Part shown: in pieces, positions 44,495-55,758 of the stretch
Position numbering within the stretch: position 1 is the first letter of the stretch
How the letters are laid out: each line of letters opens with the position of its first letter
NCBI GenBank assembly: GCA_000442125.1
Contig: KE546967.1
Location: forward strand, 1,674,001 to 1,738,000
Direction: 5' to 3'
Length of the DNA stretch: 64,000 nt
Source: Opeltia flavorubescens
Taxonomy: Eukaryota; Ascomycota; Lecanoromycetes; Teloschistales; Teloschistaceae
Translations under genes and position numbers: made by a program
The notes under the pieces: model-generated
Databases searched by the model: none
What the model was told of the DNA's origin: nothing
Seen by the model: the letters and a program-made list of their open reading frames with translations, nothing else

Positions 44495-46578
44495 ATGGCA
44501 AACGTAGAGGAAGTTCCTTCACAAGCTTATCGCGCTGAAGCCGTTGCTGAAGCTGGTATGGGCGCTCATGGTTCACCAACAGCTGCATCTGGGCAACGTA
44601 CAGATGTTGAAAAGGCTGAAACCGATGAATCAACCTCTCCGCCTAGTTCTACCAACGGAATGGAGAAGAAGCCTGACGCAGTGGATGAAGAGCCACAAAG
44701 AAGTAAAGGCAAGACGGCATTAATCATGTCCGCTCTCTGCGTATGATGACTCCAGGATGGTGTCCTTACCAATCATGCTTACTTGCAAATCAGATCGCTG
44801 TCTTTCTCGCTGCTCTCGATACAGTATGTTTGCCAGGACACATTTTTCACGGAATTATTTCACTTACGCCTAAGTAGACAATCATCACCACAGCAATACC
44901 AACAATAGCGACTCGCTTTCATGCCTCAGAAGCGGACTATACATGGATTGGGTCGTCCTACTTGCTCGCCGCTGCCGCTTCAACACCTACGTGGGGAAAG
45001 TTTAGCGATATCTTCGGCCGAAAATCCATATTACTTGTCGCCAATGTCGTGTTCCTAGTGGCCTCGCTGATATCAGCGTTGAGTGTCAATGTCAAGATGT
45101 TGCTCGCTGGAAGAGCTATTCAAGGCATTGGGGGAGGAGGTTTGATTGTCTTGTCAAATATTTGCATCAGTGATCTCTTTAGCATGAGGTATGCCATACC
45201 CCTTGTTCGGGATATGGTAAAAATGTGTATCTAATGTGATCGTTGTTGCAGGGAGCGAGGGAAATATTTCGGCATGATCGGCGGAGTCTGGGGTCTTGCA
45301 AGCGCTCTAGGGCCGATTCTCGGCGGTATATTCACAGAAAAGGTCTCATGGCGGTGGTGCTTCTATATTAACTGTATGTCCACTTCACCTTTCTCGCAAT
45401 TCTTCGCTGACGAGTCGCTAGTACCTTTCGATGGCCTCGCTTTCGTCATTATTTTGCTCTTCCTCGACATTGAAACACCCAAAACCCCCCTTATTGCTGG
45501 TCTTAAAGCCATCGACTGGCTCGGGTCTATCACCATTGTTGGTGGTACCATCATGTTCCTCCTCGGTCTCGAATATGGTGGTGTATCATACCCCTGGACC
45601 AGCGCCACGGTCATCTGCCTGATCGTTTTTGGCCTCCTGACGATCGGCCTTTTCTTCCTCAATGAATGGAAGCTTGCCACATACCCTGTCATGCCCCTTC
45701 GCATTTTCAAATACCGTTCCAACATCGCGGCTCTCGGCGTCTGCTTCTGTCACGGGACTGTCTTCATATCCGGAGCTTTCTTCCTCCCACTCTATTTCCA
45801 AGCTGTGCTTGGCGCCTCACCGATCCTTTCGGGCGTTTACACATTTCCCTTCGTCCTCTCCCTCTCTTTTGTCTCCGCTGCCGTTGGCGTCATTATTAAG
45901 AAAACAGGCAAATATCTTCCACCAATCTATTTCGGTCTTTTCTTTATGACGCTCGGCTTCGGTCTTTACATCGATCTCAAAGACTACCCTTCCTGGTCCC
46001 GCATCATCATCTACCAAATCATCGCCGGCATTGGCGTCGGCCCGAACTTCCAGTCCCCGCTCATTGCCCTCCAGACTATGGTCAAACCAGCTGATATCGC
46101 AAGCGCGACGGCGACCTTTGGCTTTACGCGTAACATCGCAACCGCCATCTCCGTCGTCATTGGTGGCGTTATCTTCCAAAATGGCATGTCCAAGCGCGAA
46201 CACATCCTTGCCGCTGCTCTCCCTCCCGATGTCGCGCGTCTCCTCGGTGGAGGCTCGGCGGGCGCCGCCACTGATATCGTCAAAAACCTTCCGCCCGCGC
46301 AAAAGCGAATTGCAAATCAAGTTTACACGGAGTCCCTCAGGACGATGTGGATCTATTACGTGGTTATTGCGGCGCTGGGATTGGGCATTAGTTTGTTGAT
46401 CGGGAATCAGAAACTTAGCAAGGTGCATGAGATGCAGAAGCAAGGACTAGCGGGACAAGAAGAGGAGAGGTTGAAAGAAGCAGAGGAGAAGAGGGTTAGG
46501 AGGGAGAGCAAGAGGGTTGAGAGGTTGAGTCATGATCGGGGAAGGGGGAGGTCGATGGAGGTGAAGGAGGAGGCGTAG
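44495..46578 (+). CDS. Major facilitator superfamily drug:H+ antiporter (DHA2-like)
   Basis: Predicted 621 aa from exons 44495-44740, 44794-44823, 44878-45188, 45252-45373 and 45422-46578. After an acidic cytosolic N-terminus of about 75 residues come [20 protein letters not shown] (DHA2 motif D1 LDxTI), [30 protein letters not shown] (motif A), [17 protein letters not shown] (motif B/C region), [12 protein letters not shown] and [15 protein letters not shown]. Many more membrane helices follow, suggesting 12-14 in all. The tail is charged ([19 protein letters not shown]). Likely exports toxic compounds or secondary metabolites at the plasma membrane; substrate cannot be told. The second exon is only 30 nt and four introns are 48-63 nt. 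No biosynthetic cluster surrounds it. Confidence 0.92.
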
Positions 46579-47135
46579 GAGGGAAGGGCAGAAAGGTGTA
46601 CATATTGCTATTGGGTTTCGTCATTGCACTGCGACGCGTGGGGCTGCATACATTATAAGGGGATGGAAAGGCTGATTGGCATTTTCGGAGAGGGTATATG
46701 GACGCATTGTTACGGATTAATGATACGGAGTAGGTGGAGTGTCGCTCTCCACTGCAATGCATGTATATAACTGATATCCATGGCTTTTCTCTTGCACTGG
46801 ATGTAGGGGGAAATAACACGTAGACACAAACGATGACAGCTCTTTTGGTATAGTCATAACACCGGAAACGAAATTGGGGTCACGATCTCGTAGAAATCGA
46901 TGTAGGGATGGATGTCATGACAAAATCACCGATTATTACATGTCCAGGGTATCATCTATATACGAAATTTCAACGCCATAATTATTGATCATCATTCGCC
47001 GCAAGCTTGCTGTACGTCCAGATAAATCATAAAATCAACTTGCTCTCAAAGATACATGAGTCAAAAGATGCAGAAGCGTTATCATCGCTGTCGTAAAACC
47101 TCTACATCATGTATTAGCTTCCTTATCACAGCCCC
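46579..47135. other. Intergenic between convergent MFS and PEF genes
   Basis: About 560 bp of 3' sequence; nothing further seen. Confidence 0.4.
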
Positions 47136-48293
47136 TTAAGTTTTCTCCCCCAACTCAACAAAACCAAGAGGCTTACCGGTCAAAAACTCCTCAAAGCCCA
47201 AGGTAATATACCCATCGCGATCCTCGTCATACTTCTTAAACACATCCGTCATCCGCTTCAGCACAATGCAGCTCTGGACAAAAAGGTCGAAACTCATCCT
47301 GTCGTTTCCATTCTTCTCGTAGGTGCGATATAGCAGGCCAACGAAAGTGGAGGAGAGCCTGTATCCGAACGCGACGAGTGCGTTTGAGTATTCGGAGAAG
47401 GAGATGTAGCCGGAGCGGTCTTCGTCGAAGCGGTCGAAGAGGGAACGCCAGGCGGCGAGGAAGCCCCATAGGCCGCTATTGGAAGGAGGCGGTATTAGTT
47501 TTTGAGTGGTGGTTTTGGAGGACTGTGTGATTATGGGGGTAAGGGAGGGATTTGTCTTACCAGAATTCATCAAAACCGATTGTACCGCTCTTGTCCGCAT
47601 CGAACATCCTGATCATCATTTTCACCGTGTGCGGGTCGAAGGAGGTGTAATCCCCATTTACGAGCGCGGCACGGAGTTCTTTCTCAGTAAGCTGCCCGGT
47701 GCCGGTTTTGTCGACGGCTTTGAATAGCGGGAATAGTGAGGCGTCTTGACTGTTACTACTTAGTGGCGGAGCGGGGGTTTGTGGAGGTCTGGATACGGGT
47801 GGAGTGCGCCGTTGGTGTTGCTGGGGTGGGGGCCCGAAGCCGTAGTTTTGTGGAGGTGGAGAACCGGCGTAATGGTATGCGTTTGGGGGGATATTGGATG
47901 GGCCGTTTGGAGCAGGTGGACGGGAGGAGTATTGGGAGTTTAGGTTTTGGACGGGTTGAGGCATGGGTGGGGGTGGTTGTGGTTTGTTTTGGTATTGGTA
48001 TTGGGCGGGGTGGTTGTATGGTTGCGGGTTGGAGAAAGATTGGGGCCGGTTTTGAGGTTGAGGAGGGGCATTTTGTCCGTGTTGATGCTGAGAGGATAGG
48101 ATCTGTGCTGCCTATATACGTTGATAGTCGGTAAGCTGAGGAAAAGGGAAGAGCAATCACTTGGGATTTGAGGTACCTGTTCAGGCTCCGCATGGCTGGT
48201 ATGTTCGTGTGAGCAGATTGCTTTCAAAGGACGACGATGTAGGAATACCTACGGTGGAAGTGCATCTGGGTTGTAGCCGCTGTTATATGCCAT
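47136..48293 (-). CDS. Penta-EF-hand calcium-binding protein (ALG-2 / Pef1 type)
   Basis: Predicted 316 aa from exons 48293-48253, 48195-48177, 48111-47561 and 47475-47136. Start MAYNSGYNPDALPPHAEPEQ, then a Gln/Pro/Tyr-rich N-terminal region (about 130 residues) as in yeast Pef1 and human peflin. Five EF-hands follow: DKTGTGQLTEKEL, DADKSGTIGFDEF, DEDRSGYISFSEY, YEKNGNDRMSFDLF (weak) and DEDRDGYITLGFEEF. Hands 1-3 keep the Asp ligands, hand 4 looks non-binding and hand 5 serves dimerisation in the family. Exon 2 is a 19-nt microexon; without it the N-terminal frame is lost. Ca2+-dependent adaptor role at membranes or in polarised growth is inferred from homologues. Convergent with the MFS gene. 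Confidence 0.9.
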
Positions 48294-49743
48294 CTCTAAA
48301 TTTCTCTATAAGTCTTCAAGCTATGCCATCGAAATCGAGGTGTCTTGTATGCGATGTCGATGAAGTTCTGCTACGTAGGATCGCGCTTGATCCTCCAAGC
48401 GCGTGACGCTAGAGAGCTAAAGCTTCCTTTTTTGGTGGAACCTTCTCAATCCTCCTAATATCTAAAGCATGAAGAAGGAACGTCATGAAGCATTATAAGC
48501 CAGGATCCTAAAGCTCTCTCTCATGCGTCAATGCCACTGCAGAATTTTCAGGCAGTCAGCTCCTGCTAGCTCACTGAATTAAGGACAGTCTGCCTATGCT
48601 CAAGAGTCATGCAATGATTTCTGCTACAAGAGTCACAAACCGCTCGCTACCTAGTCCTTTTTTCAATGGCAGCGTGTCACAATGTTTTATTCGCAGGGGG
48701 AGAATTGATCTCGAATGACAGGCCCAACTTGCTTCGACTTACCTGGAAGCAAACGATGGTCACTCTGACTGGTAAGCAACGATCTATTCCCATTGTTACC
48801 ACTTTTCTCTTCGTGATGAAACCAAAGATGCCCATCATAGCTTTAGGAAGAGCCGGAAAAGGAATAGTAGCATCGTCAAATGCTGCTGTCGATGCTTAAG
48901 ACAGGGTCTCTGACATATCCATAACATCCGCACAATCTCTCATCTACGATGCGACCTGACCAGTGCTAATCGGAATACAGGAAAAGATCTAGGTTCCACA
49001 TTTCTCGCGTGCTCGTTGGATCTGNGACTCAGATCCGGTCTGGTCAGATAGCCAGCCAATATATCATGTTACAAGATAGTCAAGGACTAGTGCTTGACTG
49101 ATTTCAATATGACCAAGTATGCAAACTGCCCTTCTTTGACTCCGCCGACCCTTTTGACCACTCAATCATCGACAGTGTGTTCCTAGACCTTGCGTACTTT
49201 GGGTGGTACCTAGAGTAAGAGGTAAAGTAGCATTGGTGGAAGATCACTTTGACGTGGGCGAAGGGTCTCTAAGAGCAGGATCTGCAGGTAATTTGTATTA
49301 AACTCGTATGATTTCTGGAATACCTCAAAAGTCTGAACGTGGAGGCTAGGAATAATAAACTACGATGAAACGCCTTATAAAGCCTGCAAGATTCTATAGA
49401 CTCGATCCTGAAATGTATACGTAGATAACATACAAAACTTCAAGCTATGTGACATGGGACTTCATCTTGAACATTTTGAACATTATTCAATTGTGACCGC
49501 GTCGAAAACTGGTTGGGACGGAAATCCGAGCCGAGAGCGCCAAGGCGTGATCATGGGGCTGCCACCCTCGCTACCGCCGTGCTTCTGAGCTTGGATGGAC
49601 GTCATCTCTTGAAATATACAATCTCTATGAAGCAGGCCGTTCGGTCGTTCCCCGAGTCGCCTGTCGATGGCCATTTCTGCTTCTATGGTGACTGCTATCA
49701 CTGATGATGAATATACGGCGGTCTCGAATGAAAGAAAACCGTC
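48294..49743. other. Divergent intergenic region with one ambiguous base
   Basis: About 1.45 kb with short open frames only and an unresolved base at 49025. No transposon signature seen. Confidence 0.35.
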
Positions 49744-50824
49744 ATGGCTGCTGCAAAATCTATTCTCCGACGTGCCTTGCTCTATGGTGGGAATTTTCGA
49801 GTGCGATGACTGGATCCGTCTTATTGAAACCTCGTCGTAGTTCCTGGGTCGTCACAGAAGATGCTTGATAAGAGTCGCGGACTCAGTGTCGATTGTGTAG
49901 CTTACGACCTCGAAGATTCCGTGACTCACAGCAAAAAGCCTGAAGCGAGGAGCATGATCCGTCAGCTTCTTCAGAACCCTCGGTCAACAGATATCAGGGA
50001 AAATGCCGTTCGTATCAACGCTGTACAGACTGGCTTGGCGTTGGATGATTTGACAGAAGTGGTTCGCCTTCCCTTCAGAAGAGGCACCATTTGCCCGTTG
50101 GAAAAACGGTTAACCAATGTAGCTCAAAGCACCTAACGTCGACACCATTATCGTTCCCAAGGTTAATTCACCCTCCGATTTACAATACGTGTCTGAGGTT
50201 ATTCGCCATGCTCTCCCTGAAAGGAAAACAAGAGGACCCCAAGAAAGTCGGGTCTCTCCTATAAGACTTCTGGCGCTTATTGAATCTGCTAAAGCCGTTA
50301 CTGATCTGTCGAGTATCTGCAAAGCTTCGCCATATCTATCAGGCTTGATCTTCGCTGCGGAGGATTTCGCCTTGGATCTTTCACTGACTCGGACGCCCTC
50401 ATTGATGGAATTCCTGTATGCGAGATCAGCAATTGTAACAGCTTGTCGAGCAAATGAACTTCCGTCAACCATCGATCTTGTTTGTACGTCGTATATGGGC
50501 GCAGAAGGCCAGCAGAGCTTACGAGAAGAGTGCCTTGGAGGAAAAGGATTGGGTTTCAATGGCAAACAGTGTATACATCCCAACCAAATTGAACTTGTCC
50601 AAGAAGCTTTTGCGCCTAGCAAACAAGAACTCGATTGGGCCGTTCGAATAACTACTGCAGACAGGAAAGCGAATCAGCAGGGAAGAGGGGCCTGGACACT
50701 GGATGGTCAAATGATCGATGCTCCTGTTGTGGGAAAGGCCAAGAGAATTGTCGACAAGGCCGAAGCTTGCAACATGGACCTCTTGTCGGTGCAACGCAAG
50801 TGGCAAGCTCAAGAACCTGAATGA
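49744..50824 (+). CDS. CitE/CLYBL-like protein (HpcH/HpaI aldolase-citrate lyase beta family)
   Basis: Predicted 321 aa from exons 49744-49786, 49841-50061 and 50123-50824. Family motifs: RRALLYVPGSSQKMLDKS (VPG-s loop), CVAYDLEDSV (metal/CoA-site Glu-Asp), ENAVRINAV (the conserved Arg-x-Asn), TIIVPKVNSP, LLALIESAKAV (catalytic-site Glu), LIFAAEDFALDL (Glu-Asp), GKQCIHPNQIELV. The short first exon (MAAAKSILRR) is basic and lacks acids, suggesting a mitochondrial presequence as in human CLYBL, a citramalyl-CoA lyase; the exact acyl-CoA substrate cannot be told. Donor of intron 2 is weak (GTTCGC at 50062), with a shorter alternative at 50059; the chosen one gives the family-like TEVLKAPNVDTI. 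Convergent with the amidohydrolase. Confidence 0.88.
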
Positions 50825-51421
50825 GTGTATGGGTGGAGTGATGTGCTTGGACTTTAAATAACGTAACTCCACCAAATTCTGCATGAACCACTCTACACGG
50901 TAACAGAAGGCTCGAGTGGCACCACAACTTGTTCAAAACTTTTCAGATGCTGAAAGAATGGGCCATGAACTAATAAGAATGGCATTGGATGAGTCTTGAT
51001 TTTGTGGTGAGAAAATATAAAACTCTAAGTTTTGATATATGTTTCATTGTTTGGTGGTGTTTTATTAACAGCCCTCCATCTGGTCAAACATATGGATTAA
51101 AAACGAGCCCATGTGGCCTTCCCCATCTTATTGGGCGAACCGCGGCTCGAGTCCCTCGGGCGCCAGGAAATTGGTACCAACTTGGTGAACAATGTAGCAG
51201 CTGCGGAATATGGCGCCGGTTAGATTGTTCCCAAGGAGCGGACGCGGGGGTGGGGAAAACATTTTTGCTTTTTTGCTCTTCTTGTAAATTTACAAAGTTT
51301 ACAGCGCCTCAACATACATCAGATGGACGCTGATACCGCTTATTGATAACTATCCGTCCTTCACAGTTTCACAAATGACCATCAACTACTCAAAACAGAT
51401 ATAGTTATGGCTTTCATTGAA
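50825..51421. other. Intergenic between convergent genes
   Basis: About 600 bp; no feature recognised. Confidence 0.4.
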
Positions 51422-52921
51422 TCATCCGCGATGCACAAGATGACCTTTATAGAAAGTCTTTCTTTTCTTGGATGGATCGTAAACGAGCTCTTGTAACGAA
51501 CTTCGTCCTCGCCCTCCACTATGCTCCTCGGACAGGAACATCACGAAATCAGCGACTCGCTCACCTCTCATTTCCACGGTATCTCCCTCTTCGCATCCAA
51601 TAGCCTTCTTGGCTCTCACCGACACGCACTCATACAAGATTTCCGCGTCTCGCTTGGTACCTGCTTGATATACACCGACACCCATGGTCGCAATACTTAG
51701 GGGATCGCAGCTCCCTTGCGGCGTGAACGCGTTGCCGACATTATTAACGCCAATGGCTCCCTCAATGTCATACTGCTGGATCATTTGCGGAATTTGCAGT
51801 GTTCCTCGAACCCGCTCGCCACCCCCATGGCCCTGCGCCGGTTTACCCATCATGAAGAGATCAGAAGTTGGAAGGCCCACAAATGAGATGGGAAGGTCGT
51901 CTATCCTGGCACGGAGATCGAACCATTGGTCTCGAGTAAAGAGGGTCAACCGGGTGCAATGACCTAAAACAATCTTCTTGTTCTTATTCTCGGACATCCA
52001 CTGCCTCTCACGTAAGGCATCGATTACATAGTACACCATCGGCTCTTTTTGTTCGTCCAGATTATAATCAAGATGCAGATCCAAATGTTTGCTATATCTC
52101 ATAGCAATCTCAATCACCCAATCGATGTTCTTCCGGATGAGATCTTCCTCGGCTTCCACATACGGGGTACTCCCTATAACATCCACTTCCTTCCTTTGCA
52201 AAGCCTCCTCCATTAGGCTTCGCCCCTGGTCGGCAGTCTCCCCCGAGAACAACGGATCCTGCGCGAAGGCGCAAATCTGGATCTCACACGCTTCTCGGTA
52301 TTGTTCCTTCAATTTCAACCCAGCATCCAAGCATTTGAACCTCACGGTCGTATCTACCTCGACGAATGCACGCATACACGTCACACCTGCAGCGATGCTT
52401 TCTTCGGTGAGCCATCGACCCCGGCGCTCAAGATCGTCGTCTGCAAAACGCGCCTTGGCTTGGGATGTTAGGACCAATGCTTCGGCGAAGTCTCCTTTCT
52501 CAACGACGAGATCGGCGTACTTTGGGTCAGAGAGTAGGAAGCATTTATCGAGATGGATATGAGGGTGACAGAGTGAGGGAGTCAGGAAGGAACCATGACC
52601 ATCGATTATGGAGAGATCTGTATCATTGAGAACGTTCTGGAGATCGTGCGCTTTGATCGAAGCGATCGCATCACCCTCGATGGAGACATCCCATCTCGAA
52701 CCGAGTGTTCGCCTTGGGAGAATGACACCTTTGATTTCTTTAACATGTTGGCGAAATGTTCGAGCATGTGCCTGTGGTGTACTGGGCTTGTCATATCCCG
52801 TATCCATTGGCAGATCTGGGGTAGAAGGATCACCAAATTGAACCTTTGAAATTTCCTCTTGGAGATCAATTCCATGAGTCTTGAGGAATTCGGCGGCCAT
52901 GGTAGACCACGAATTTCTCAT
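51422..52921 (-). CDS. Cytosine-deaminase-like metal-dependent amidohydrolase
   Basis: Single-exon frame of 499 aa. Amidohydrolase superfamily, nearest in layout to bacterial CodA-type cytosine deaminase. Metal motifs: SLCHPHIHLDKCFL (His-x-His), HLDLHLDYNLDE (third His), VLGHCTRLTLF (fourth His). After strand 8, where CodA has GHDDV with the metal-binding Asp, this protein reads GAIGVNNVGNAFTPQGS, so an Asn stands where the Asp is expected, if the alignment is right. The C-terminal beta-sandwich returns (EEGDTVEMRGERVADFVMFL). ATG 52921 and ATG 52900 are both possible starts. Function could be a pyrimidine or guanidine-type deaminase; the Asp change may mean altered chemistry. No introns. 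Confidence 0.82.
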   Translation of the reverse strand: MRNSWSTMAAEFLKTHGIDLQEEISKVQFGDPSTPDLPMDTGYDKPSTPQAHARTFRQHVKEIKGVILPRRTLGSRWDVSIEGDAIASIKAHDLQNVLNDTDLSIIDGHGSFLTPSLCHPHIHLDKCFLLSDPKYADLVVEKGDFAEALVLTSQAKARFADDDLERRGRWLTEESIAAGVTCMRAFVEVDTTVRFKCLDAGLKLKEQYREACEIQICAFAQDPLFSGETADQGRSLMEEALQRKEVDVIGSTPYVEAEEDLIRKNIDWVIEIAMRYSKHLDLHLDYNLDEQKEPMVYYVIDALRERQWMSENKNKKIVLGHCTRLTLFTRDQWFDLRARIDDLPISFVGLPTSDLFMMGKPAQGHGGGERVRGTLQIPQMIQQYDIEGAIGVNNVGNAFTPQGSCDPLSIATMGVGVYQAGTKRDAEILYECVSVRAKKAIGCEEGDTVEMRGERVADFVMFLSEEHSGGRGRSSLQELVYDPSKKRKTFYKGHLVHRG

Positions 52922-55656
52922 ATGCTATTTATGGAAAACGTATCAAAGATTTATGTATCAGAACTTTATAATTATCTAGCTCCTAGCAATGGAACCGTAC
53001 TCTAATGAATCCTGCTTGAACAAAGCTAGCACCAGAAGTGTCTGTTCATCGTCGAGAGTGCTACCATCTTTGCTTTCGGAACGCTCTCTGTCATTCAGAG
53101 TCCGTAGCGTTCCCTTAACATGTCCGTTTCTGGTCATGGCAATATGTGCAATCTAAGAGTTACTATCGATACCACGACTTTCATGACGTCCATCCCTCGG
53201 CTGTAATTGCCCTTCCTACTAAGTCATTGGCTTTACGCGCTAAGCCTAGTAGATTAGGGCTTGTGCAACGCCAGTTATCAATAAGATGATCCATGAGCTT
53301 CCTCAACTTCTATCTCGTTGCACCAGCATCGATTCGAACAACATGCAAATCAACTCACAATTGAATTGACGTGATGATCTAATTTGCTATCAAATACATT
53401 CAGGAATGGTCCACATTACGCGTAAGAGGACTGCAAATTATGTCCTGGAAACAAAGACCCAAACTTGGAGACCATCGAACCGCACTACCACCAGACCAGG
53501 AAGCATGAACTATGACCCTTATTGGTGTGCTGCGACGATATTCCTGGGCGCCGTATAGTGTATTCCGGATTCATGTTATCAACAGAGGGAACTAGCAAAT
53601 GGTCGTCCTGAAAAAACCATTGGCGTCGTCCGTTAATGGTGGGAGGTATTGTAAGGAATTTTCTATCCTTGATAGCCATGTCAATATCCATACTGTTCTC
53701 CCCATTCGTTAATCTGAAAGCGTACCTTGTTGTCCACCTCCTTGACCCGAAGGATTCCCCGGCTTGGGTTCTCCGTTCACTTTTTGTTTATCTTTCTCTT
53801 GCTTCGCTTTTTTGTTTTGTTCAGCAAGGTTCACGAAGAGCCTTTGGATCCTGTCGTCATCCTTTATGTATCGTTCGAGCATTGGAGGATGTTTTGCTCC
53901 GTTACGTTCGGTATCCTGCTGTGCTCGCAGATCATTGGTTGTGCTACTCTAACCGTCAGTCTGGAGAATCGTCGTAATTCATACTGATCAAGACTGACGG
54001 CATTATTGATGATCGTCTGAGGTACTCGTGGCACGGAAGGCCAATCACAAGAGAAGAAGCCCAAGCGTCTTGGTAGATTTTCTGTTTGGACCGTCGAGAT
54101 TTCCTTCAATCGCTACTGCTAGACAGGTCGAACACAACCCAATTCTGAGAGTATAAGTATGTACCAAGGCAGCAATCCGGTCCATTTTCGTCCTATATCT
54201 GACACTTGGGCCTTTGCATTTCACCCCATACCCCACAAAAATATGGGGGAAATGTCAGATGACTTCAGGGGGGCAGGTATAGGCAGGAGGTCTGAGCTGA
54301 AACTTGTTTGCTGCAACATACTCCGATTTCTATCGGCACCAGCGATGGATGAACCATGAGTCGACATTCAAATATCATGTGGAACCTTGTTATCGATTGC
54401 ATGCAACATACTCTCCGATAAAGTCAGTCGGGAAAATTGACCGTGGGCGAACGAATACAAATTGACTGATCGCCAACGAGTCCTGTCGACCAGTGGAGGA
54501 GGCCTGCATTGGATAGNTTTGTCTCAATTGGGAGTCAAAGCGCCCATCAAAGATGGTACAAGCGCAACTTCTCGTTGCTCTCAAAAGATCTGATAAGGTA
54601 GAAATTGGTGGTGATGCAGATCGACTCAACTCTGAGGCAAGGCGAAGAGCGTCTGTCCGTGTGTTGACCATTTGACAGATGCAGGAGAGGAAGAGGCTTT
54701 CCTAAGGGCCATTTCGATATGCGCTACGGCCGTTGCAACACTGAGATGTCTCCATCCGGTGAGCATTCACTTTCTCCAGCTCGCGGCCCCTTCTAAACCT
54801 TGATGACCGTGCATGATTTCTGGAAGCCCGACATGTTCCGAAGGGAATCGCTGTCTCTTCAGAATATCGGTGACCCTGAAGACTGTCTGCACGGCCATAT
54901 CATGGATCTGGGGTAAATTGTTTTAGGCGATCCAAAGAATTACAATCCGAAAGGCTGGCGCCACTCCAATTGCTGACTACCTAATGCGCATTTCAAAACT
55001 GTATTTTGCCTTGTTTGCTTTGCCTAGTGCGAGACCGCTCAGGACTCAAATGCAGGTCTCCGAAGACGAACACCTATTCACTGATCCAGAGTACTTCATG
55101 TATATTTATCGTGCTAGTTTACGAACACGATACCAAATGCAACCTAAACCTTACAACATGCAGAAAGAATCTGGGGTACTTATTCTTGGCGCTATTAGGC
55201 CTTGTGTCATCAACGATCGAGATAAGACGCATTGGAGGAATGGAGAGCCACTAGGGACAGCGTAGCTGGGCATCCTGGTCCAAGTCAGGTCCAACAATAT
55301 ACAGCATAGGAAATCAGTGAAGGATGCCTTCTGCCCTATCAAGTGATCCCATTCAATGATGAACCTTATCAGTTTGCATCGCTGTCTTGGTATCAGGCGT
55401 CCTTCTGTTGCGATTTACGGCCGACACCTTGTCTATGTCTTTCAGGAGCTTGTTTCCAAAACGTCTGACCATATTTGCATTTCTCTAGTCACCCCAGAGC
55501 GATACTAGCGTGGACATACGCCAGCCAACTTACTCCAATGGAACAATTGATATATTCGCGGTATCGAGGAAAGCGCCACCTGGGCGAGTATTTCTTTCCA
55601 TCTGGACTGGCAACCACCCAGCTTGCTTTAACTCGTCACTTGCGCTTTCCGTCTCA
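52922..55656. other. Long divergent intergenic region with one ambiguous base
   Basis: About 2.7 kb with no gene I can support. Several open frames of 60-113 codons on both strands (for example 53636-53977 plus, 54984-55265 plus) have no family resemblance and no splice partners that extend them. An unresolved base lies at 54517. Could hold an old, unrecognisable insertion or a long promoter. Confidence 0.35.
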
Positions 55657-55719
55657 GTGAGTACTTTTCGGTTCCTGATGTTCTTGTTCTGGTGGTGGAT
55701 AATGCTGACGCATCTACAG
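55657..55719 (+). other. Predicted 5'-UTR intron of F-box/TPR-like gene
   Basis: 63 nt with GTGAGT donor, GCTGAC branch motif and CTACAG acceptor, just before the ATG at 55759. The upstream exon carries a short frame (from 55535) that ends after the join, so it would act as an upstream ORF. Confidence 0.6.
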
Positions 55720-55758
55720 AAGAGCATCAGTTATCTACAAGTATATGCTTATTCAATC

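Noticed and set aside
53636-53987. Overlapping small frames with hydrophobic stretches
   Set aside because: Several frames overlap on one strand, none resembles a family, and no splice sites extend them.
54390-54671. 93-aa minus-strand frame spanning the ambiguous base at 54517
   Set aside because: No family match and depends on an unresolved base.
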